DNA from: an uncultured Mucilaginibacter sp.
GTDB lineage: Bacteria; Bacteroidota; Bacteroidia; Sphingobacteriales; Sphingobacteriaceae
DNA: 10,422 bases
NCBI GenBank assembly: GCA_903885865.1
Contig: CAISKH010000216.1
Coordinates: 1 to 10,422 of the forward strand
Direction: 5' to 3'
The translations under genes were made by a program, and so were the position numbers. Positions 6,906 through 10,422 of this stretch are shown here, piece after piece (position 1 is the stretch's first letter; the number at the start of each line of letters is the position of its first letter). The notes under the pieces were generated by a model that was given only the letters and a program-made list of their open reading frames with translations, ran no database searches and had not been told where the DNA came from.

Positions 6906-7874
6906 CTACCAATAACAACCACTCTCCACGGAGTTTGATTTTTGAGGTGTTTCATTTTGATTAGGTCGTACCCAATATTCATTAAAAAGATTGGTATACG
7001 GATAAACAATAAATTGTTCCCATCGCTTACCTTTTATTCCAAACAATAACTGAGACGCTCCACCTATATGTATGGATTGCTTACCCATGTTTTTCACAAA
7101 CGAGGCTAAGGGAAAGCCATAAGCTCCGCAACCCAAGATGCAAACATCAAAATTGCGCTTGGCGATTTGTTCTTTCATTGAATCGAGGGCCGCAAACCAA
7201 TCTTCAAACTCTGTTTTTTGACCTGCAATACTTTGTACGGCGGGTATCACTTCTAAATCAAATGCTGGTAACAGTCCATTATCGAAAAGTTTTTCTCTTT
7301 GTTGATATTGGCTTTTAATCGTTTCTGAGAAAGGGTGCACAACTAATACTTTTTTATTTTCTAAAGCCTTAGTCCAAGGGTTTGGTGTAAAAAAAGGTTC
7401 TAGGTCTTCTAGCATAACTTTTTTTGCATGTAACAATTCTTCAGCAAAAAATGACTCTTCTTTCAGCCATGAGCCAAGAATATCTACATTAGCTAAATCA
7501 GTAATCATCAATTCGCAAAATTTCTCAATCTTATCTTTACGGGTTGGAAAAAAACCAGCCCCTTTTTGCATTTGACTAATTGTTGATGAATTCCACCACC
7601 ACGGAGGTTTTTGATTTGAAACATAGCCTTTAATACTTTTATATTTCTCCGGTTGTGTTACCCCAAGATAGTTAACCATGCAAGTCAATTCATTTGCACC
7701 CAACCTAGCAATCATTGTTGGCTTATTTGAAAGCAACGATTGTGAAATCAGATTAGATGCATATTCTTTATTAGGAAACATCTTCCAATTACGACCAAAA
7801 TTTGATGCTTCTGGCTGAGTAATCGCATGAAGTCTTTTTAAAATCTTTAGAGTGTTTATGGATATTTTATTCAT
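6906..7874 (-). CDS. GT-D-like putative glycosyltransferase, paralogue 1
   Basis: 322 residues from the ATG at 7874; an in-frame GTG at 7898 would add eight residues, but the ATG lies in a leader shared with the 6076 gene, which favours it. Numbering from the ATG: MIARLGANE (54-62), GAGFFP (105-110), LEDLEPFFTPNPW (155-167), a KVLVVHPF strand (175-182), VQSIAGQKTEFEDWF (213-227), a LGCGAYGFPLA loop (247-257), IHIGGASQLLFGIKGKRW (268-285) and YWVRP (300-304), ending in ESGCYW. The N-terminal R-x-G-x-x-E and C-terminal glycine-rich strands resemble the GT-D fold of the former DUF1792 family (streptococcal DGT1 type), where the loop reads DxE; here the first acid is replaced (A-N-E). No membrane segments. 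The gene at 3057-3947 is a paralogue, with more than half of the C-terminal two-thirds identical by eye. A role as transferase is likely from context but not established. Confidence 0.65.
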   Translation of the reverse strand: MNKISINTLKILKRLHAITQPEASNFGRNWKMFPNKEYASNLISQSLLSNKPTMIARLGANELTCMVNYLGVTQPEKYKSIKGYVSNQKPPWWWNSSTISQMQKGAGFFPTRKDKIEKFCELMITDLANVDILGSWLKEESFFAEELLHAKKVMLEDLEPFFTPNPWTKALENKKVLVVHPFSETIKSQYQQREKLFDNGLLPAFDLEVIPAVQSIAGQKTEFEDWFAALDSMKEQIAKRNFDVCILGCGAYGFPLASFVKNMGKQSIHIGGASQLLFGIKGKRWEQFIVYPYTNLFNEYWVRPNQNETPQKSNSVESGCYW

Positions 7875-7906
7875 TTGTATTTGATTAATTGATGCCACAT
7901 CAATAT
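7865..7906 (-). repeat. Shared leader, copy in front of GT-D-like paralogue 1
   Basis: Minus strand: ATATTGATGTGG (7906-7895), 16 unmatched bases, then ACAAATGAATAAAA (7878-7865) spanning ATG 7874. The 12- and 14-base blocks equal those at 6122-6111 and 6080-6067; the gap is 14 bases shorter. The match supports 7874, not GTG 7898, as the translation start. Confidence 0.6.
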
Positions 7907-7949
7907 ATGCAGTTTTTCTTCAGTAAAAAGACAATTTAAGAAAATAAAT

Positions 7950-8768
7950 TTAATTGTTTAAACTCTCTAAATAATGTTTTAGTATGACAGGTAACTTTTT
8001 CCACTTATCTTTAATCTTTTTACTCAGTGGTTTAGGTTTTGCGTCTTTAACAAAGCCTCTTTTTGAATAATCAACCTGTATATTGTGTTTTGCAAACAGC
8101 GGTACGGTTTCCTCATACCATTTGCCTTGAATGATGCCTGTAAAAATATAAGGAATTATTTCAAATTCATTTAACTTAACCCAAGCCTTATCAACCACAT
8201 AAAAGTCATCGTTTGCGATGCTGGTGCGTTTAGAGCCAAATTCTTCAAATTCCCAAGCATTTTCATGTGCTCTTAAATAACTTTTCAAGGTTTCTTTGCG
8301 CCACAAAGCTGTTTGGCAACTAATTCGATAGCGTTGTTTTAAGGCTACAGTATAAAGACCTGAAAATTGTTTTGATTTTTGGTTAGGTATAACTGCCTGA
8401 TCTGTCAGATGAATACAATGCATGACTAAGTTTTCTTGCATCATGTGCACATATTTTTCAACAAGGTCATTTTTTACGCTATCTTTTAAAAAATAATCCT
8501 CTTGCATATACAAAATAACTTCATCATCTATGCTGCTTAAAGCTCTGATTAGACATTCACTCCATGTGGGTCTGATATCAGGTGTCTTTGTATTATTTTG
8601 TAGTGAAATAATATTTAAGCCCGGAAATGTGAAAATCTTGGTTTCTGTATTTAGATAAATTTTGCCAAGGTAATCAGGCCAAAATTTTTTAAATAATGTG
8701 AAAAAAGGAATCCAGCAATCTTCAAAGCTGTCGGTGGTATTGATTAGAATTGAGTAGTTTGTTGTCAT
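7950..8768 (-). CDS. GT-A-like glycosyltransferase family protein of O-antigen loci
   Basis: 272-residue soluble protein without signal peptide or membrane helix. It starts SILINTTDSFEDCWIPFF and carries W-x-x-C (69-72), an acidic YMQEDYFL motif (87-94) in the place where GT-A enzymes bind metal-nucleotide, QTALWRKETL (152-161), WEFE (172-175) and IIQGKWYE (212-219), then a lysine-rich C-terminal tail (about 239-258) that could sit at the membrane. I recognise this arrangement from proteins commonly found in O-antigen and capsule clusters and usually called glycosyltransferase or hypothetical; assignment to a GT-A fold is inferred from the beta-strand/acidic-turn pattern, not proven. The ATG has only a distant AAAGG 14 bases upstream. 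It lies 50 bases after the flippase stop and is probably cotranscribed. Donor and acceptor sugars cannot be told. Confidence 0.65.
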   Translation of the reverse strand: MTTNYSILINTTDSFEDCWIPFFTLFKKFWPDYLGKIYLNTETKIFTFPGLNIISLQNNTKTPDIRPTWSECLIRALSSIDDEVILYMQEDYFLKDSVKNDLVEKYVHMMQENLVMHCIHLTDQAVIPNQKSKQFSGLYTVALKQRYRISCQTALWRKETLKSYLRAHENAWEFEEFGSKRTSIANDDFYVVDKAWVKLNEFEIIPYIFTGIIQGKWYEETVPLFAKHNIQVDYSKRGFVKDAKPKPLSKKIKDKWKKLPVILKHYLESLNN

Positions 8769-8818
8769 AAATTGCTATAAAACCTTTATTTAGTTTTTAA
8801 CTTTATTTTTAATCAGAA

Positions 8819-10422
8819 TTAAAAATGTGTAATCCCAAGCTTTTTTCTTAGTAAGAGACCGCTTTGTTTTACTCTCAATCTCTCATTCACTGAGAAGCCT
8901 ATAAAAAAAACGATAATCAGATAACTAAAAATACTTGTAAGCGCAACTGCTATAAGACGAATAAAATTTGATTCGATTAAAAAGTGTGGAATTAATGAAA
9001 GTATAAATATCGATATAAATGCAAAGAAACAGCGCACCAATACATTACTAATGAATTCTGTTAGTGATAATTGGCAATGTTTTTTGGAGTAATAAACAGT
9101 AATGGTTGCAATTATTACCGAATAGGTGATGAAAATGATATATAGGGAATAAGGCGGATACCCGAAATCAAATAAAACATAAGTGATAATCAATGGAAGA
9201 AAAGATATTATTGAAGTGCTTATCTGAAAATATCTTATATTACCTACCGCTGATATAGCAGAGTTTAATGGGATAAATAATTGCTCAATCAAATTTCGGA
9301 TCAATAACAACTGGCAAAATATTACAGCAAATTCTGGTACGCTTTTAAGCCATAATTTAAGAACACAGGGCATTTCGATTATCATAGGGATATGTAATGC
9401 CATCATTAAGAAGAATGAAACTTTACTGCCCATCATAGTGGCTTTTAGCATTAAGCTGCGGTCGCCAGCACCTTCACTTTTATCTATCATGGGGTTTAGT
9501 GCTTTCATTAGGGTATTAGAAAAAACGCCTAATTGTCCACTTATCTGGTTAGCAATCCCTTGTGCTGCATTAACAGATGTGCCAAAAAACATATTCAACA
9601 CCAGGCCTTGTCCGTAATTAGCAATCATGCTGCTGGAAGTGCCTAAAAAAGACCAACCCGCAAACCCTGATATTTGCTTAAGCAAGTTTTTGTCGTAGTG
9701 TTTTTTAAAGCTGATTTCACATTCAGGATATTTTTTGTGGCAATAAAACCGTTTAACTAACAGCATTAAAATGGTTAACAGCGCCATTAATAAGCCATAT
9801 ATAACTAAATTATCAAACAGGCTGTAAGTAATAGTTAGGTCTTCTGATGTAATCGATAGGCCTGTGGGTAACAGCAGCGTGCCGTAGGTGATGTAAAGTG
9901 CTATGGCTAATTTTAGTACGGATTCTATGATGCCCAGTATGGCGTAAAAGAGCATATTTTCATGCGAGGTGATGACGGCTTCGTAAGGTACTGAGATGAT
10001 GGTAAATAAGGTGCTGGCGACCATAAATTGGTAAACCAATTTTGCTATGGGTAGGCGGTTAGGTTCTATATTCAGTAGGCCGTTAAAGAAGAAATAACCG
10101 GCTATTTCAAAGACAATAACTACGGCCATGGCAATGCCAAGGTGGAGTAAGGTGCTCATGTTAAAGATGCGTTTGATCTTATCAAGATCACCTTCACCTT
10201 GGGCAAAAGACATAAAGCGTTGGCTAGCAGAAGCCATGGAGGCGTTTAAAAAACCCAGCATGGAAATAACGCCACCGACTAAATTGTACAAGCCAAAATC
10301 TTCTATGCCTAAGGCGGTTAAGGTTAGCCGCGTTGCATAGAGTGAAATAAAAACGGTAATAGCCATGCGCAGGTAAAGTATGCCTGTGTTTTTTGCTACG
10401 CGATGGATGGCTTGTGTGGTCA
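8819..10422 (-). CDS. wzx: Wzx-like oligosaccharide flippase, 5' end cut by window edge
   Basis: Polytopic inner-membrane protein of the polysaccharide-export branch of the MOP superfamily, expected to flip undecaprenyl-linked repeat units to the periplasm. The first in-frame ATG (10366) is not the real start: the frame stays open for 18 more codons to the window edge, reading TTQAIHRVAKNTGILYLR, which matches the family's usual N-terminus (a basic stretch, AKNT, then the first helix). The last two bases, read on the minus strand, are TG, so the ATG may be split by the edge (MTTQ...). Counting from the 10366 Met, family-like motifs are FGLYNLVGG (24-32), SQRFMSFAQGEGD (48-60) and VNAAQGIANQISG (265-277); roughly 12 hydrophobic segments run to about residue 490, followed by a basic tail. 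533 residues are visible. The 5' half is about 40% GC and the 3' third about 30% in lines counted by hand. Exact substrate unknown. Confidence 0.9.
   Translation of the reverse strand, partial: TTQAIHRVAKNTGILYLRMAITVFISLYATRLTLTALGIEDFGLYNLVGGVISMLGFLNASMASASQRFMSFAQGEGDLDKIKRIFNMSTLLHLGIAMAVVIVFEIAGYFFFNGLLNIEPNRLPIAKLVYQFMVASTLFTIISVPYEAVITSHENMLFYAILGIIESVLKLAIALYITYGTLLLPTGLSITSEDLTITYSLFDNLVIYGLLMALLTILMLLVKRFYCHKKYPECEISFKKHYDKNLLKQISGFAGWSFLGTSSSMIANYGQGLVLNMFFGTSVNAAQGIANQISGQLGVFSNTLMKALNPMIDKSEGAGDRSLMLKATMMGSKVSFFLMMALHIPMIIEMPCVLKLWLKSVPEFAVIFCQLLLIRNLIEQLFIPLNSAISAVGNIRYFQISTSIISFLPLIITYVLFDFGYPPYSLYIIFITYSVIIATITVYYSKKHCQLSLTEFISNVLVRCFFAFISIFILSLIPHFLIESNFIRLIAVALTSIFSYLIIVFFIGFSVNERLRVKQSGLLLRKKLGITHF

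Noticed and set aside
3057..7874. The GT-D-like pair as a recent tandem duplication
   Set aside because: They are about 3 kb apart, differ clearly in the N-terminal third and in many codons, and are separated by unrelated genes; old duplication or separate acquisition fits better.
7899..7949. Possible terminator or promoter in the 51-base gap after the GT-A-like gene
   Set aside because: Only an AT-only stem (TTTTT/AAAAA) is possible and no recognisable -35/-10 pair is present.
8769..8818. Gap after the flippase as a promoter region
   Set aside because: AT-rich but no convincing promoter hexamers or hairpin with T-run; read as an ordinary intra-operon gap.
10128..10340. 70-codon plus-strand open frame
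   Set aside because: Antisense to conserved flippase sequence; read as chance.
1..10422. CRISPR array, tRNA, rRNA, insertion sequence or phage genes
   Set aside because: No regularly spaced repeats, no cloverleaf-like or rRNA-like stretch, no transposase or integrase reading frame on either strand.

Overview
The window is an interior-to-distal part of a bacterial surface-polysaccharide locus (O-antigen or capsule/exopolysaccharide, Wzx/Wzy type). All nine recognisable complete or near-complete genes lie on the minus strand and read from the right edge towards the left. The organism cannot be named. AT-rich sequence, mixed SD/TTG/GTG-type starts, a Wzx/Wzy locus typical of Gram-negatives, and a REP-like palindrome at the left end of a kind I associate with gammaproteobacteria together suggest a moderately AT-rich gammaproteobacterium; this is inference.

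Layout in transcription order: Wzx-like flippase (8819 to beyond 10422, 5' end cut by the window edge); a GT-A-like transferase of an O-antigen-locus family (7950-8768); a GT-D-like putative glycosyltransferase (6906-7874); a CatB-type hexapeptide acetyltransferase (6182-6859); a 105-base spacer; a Wzy-like polymerase (4808-6076); a GT2 transferase overlapping it by ATGA (3975-4811); a second GT-D-like paralogue (3057-3947); a GT4 transferase (1909-3045); a WcaF/Maa-type acetyltransferase overlapping by ATGA (1295-1912); and a second GT4 transferase with a TTG start (162-about 1292). The last gene is followed by a hairpin plus T-run at 120-150 and a REP-like palindrome at 64-96. At 1-39 a plus-strand frame ending in TAA may be the tail of a convergent gene.

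Together the set reads as assembly of a lipid-linked oligosaccharide in the cytoplasm by up to six transferases (two GT4, one GT2, one GT-A-like, two GT-D-like), O- or N-acetylation by two left-handed beta-helix acetyltransferases, export by Wzx and polymerisation by Wzy in the periplasm. No sugar-nucleotide synthesis genes, initiating phosphoglycosyltransferase, Wzz or ligase are in the window; they would have to be outside it.

I did not find a clear new defence, mobile or RNA system. The items most worth a second look are the pair of GT-D-like paralogues that share an unusual GCYW C-terminus and lack the usual DxE acid, a duplicated leader in front of two unrelated genes (6067-6122 and 7865-7906), and strong base-composition shifts that point to modular assembly of the locus.
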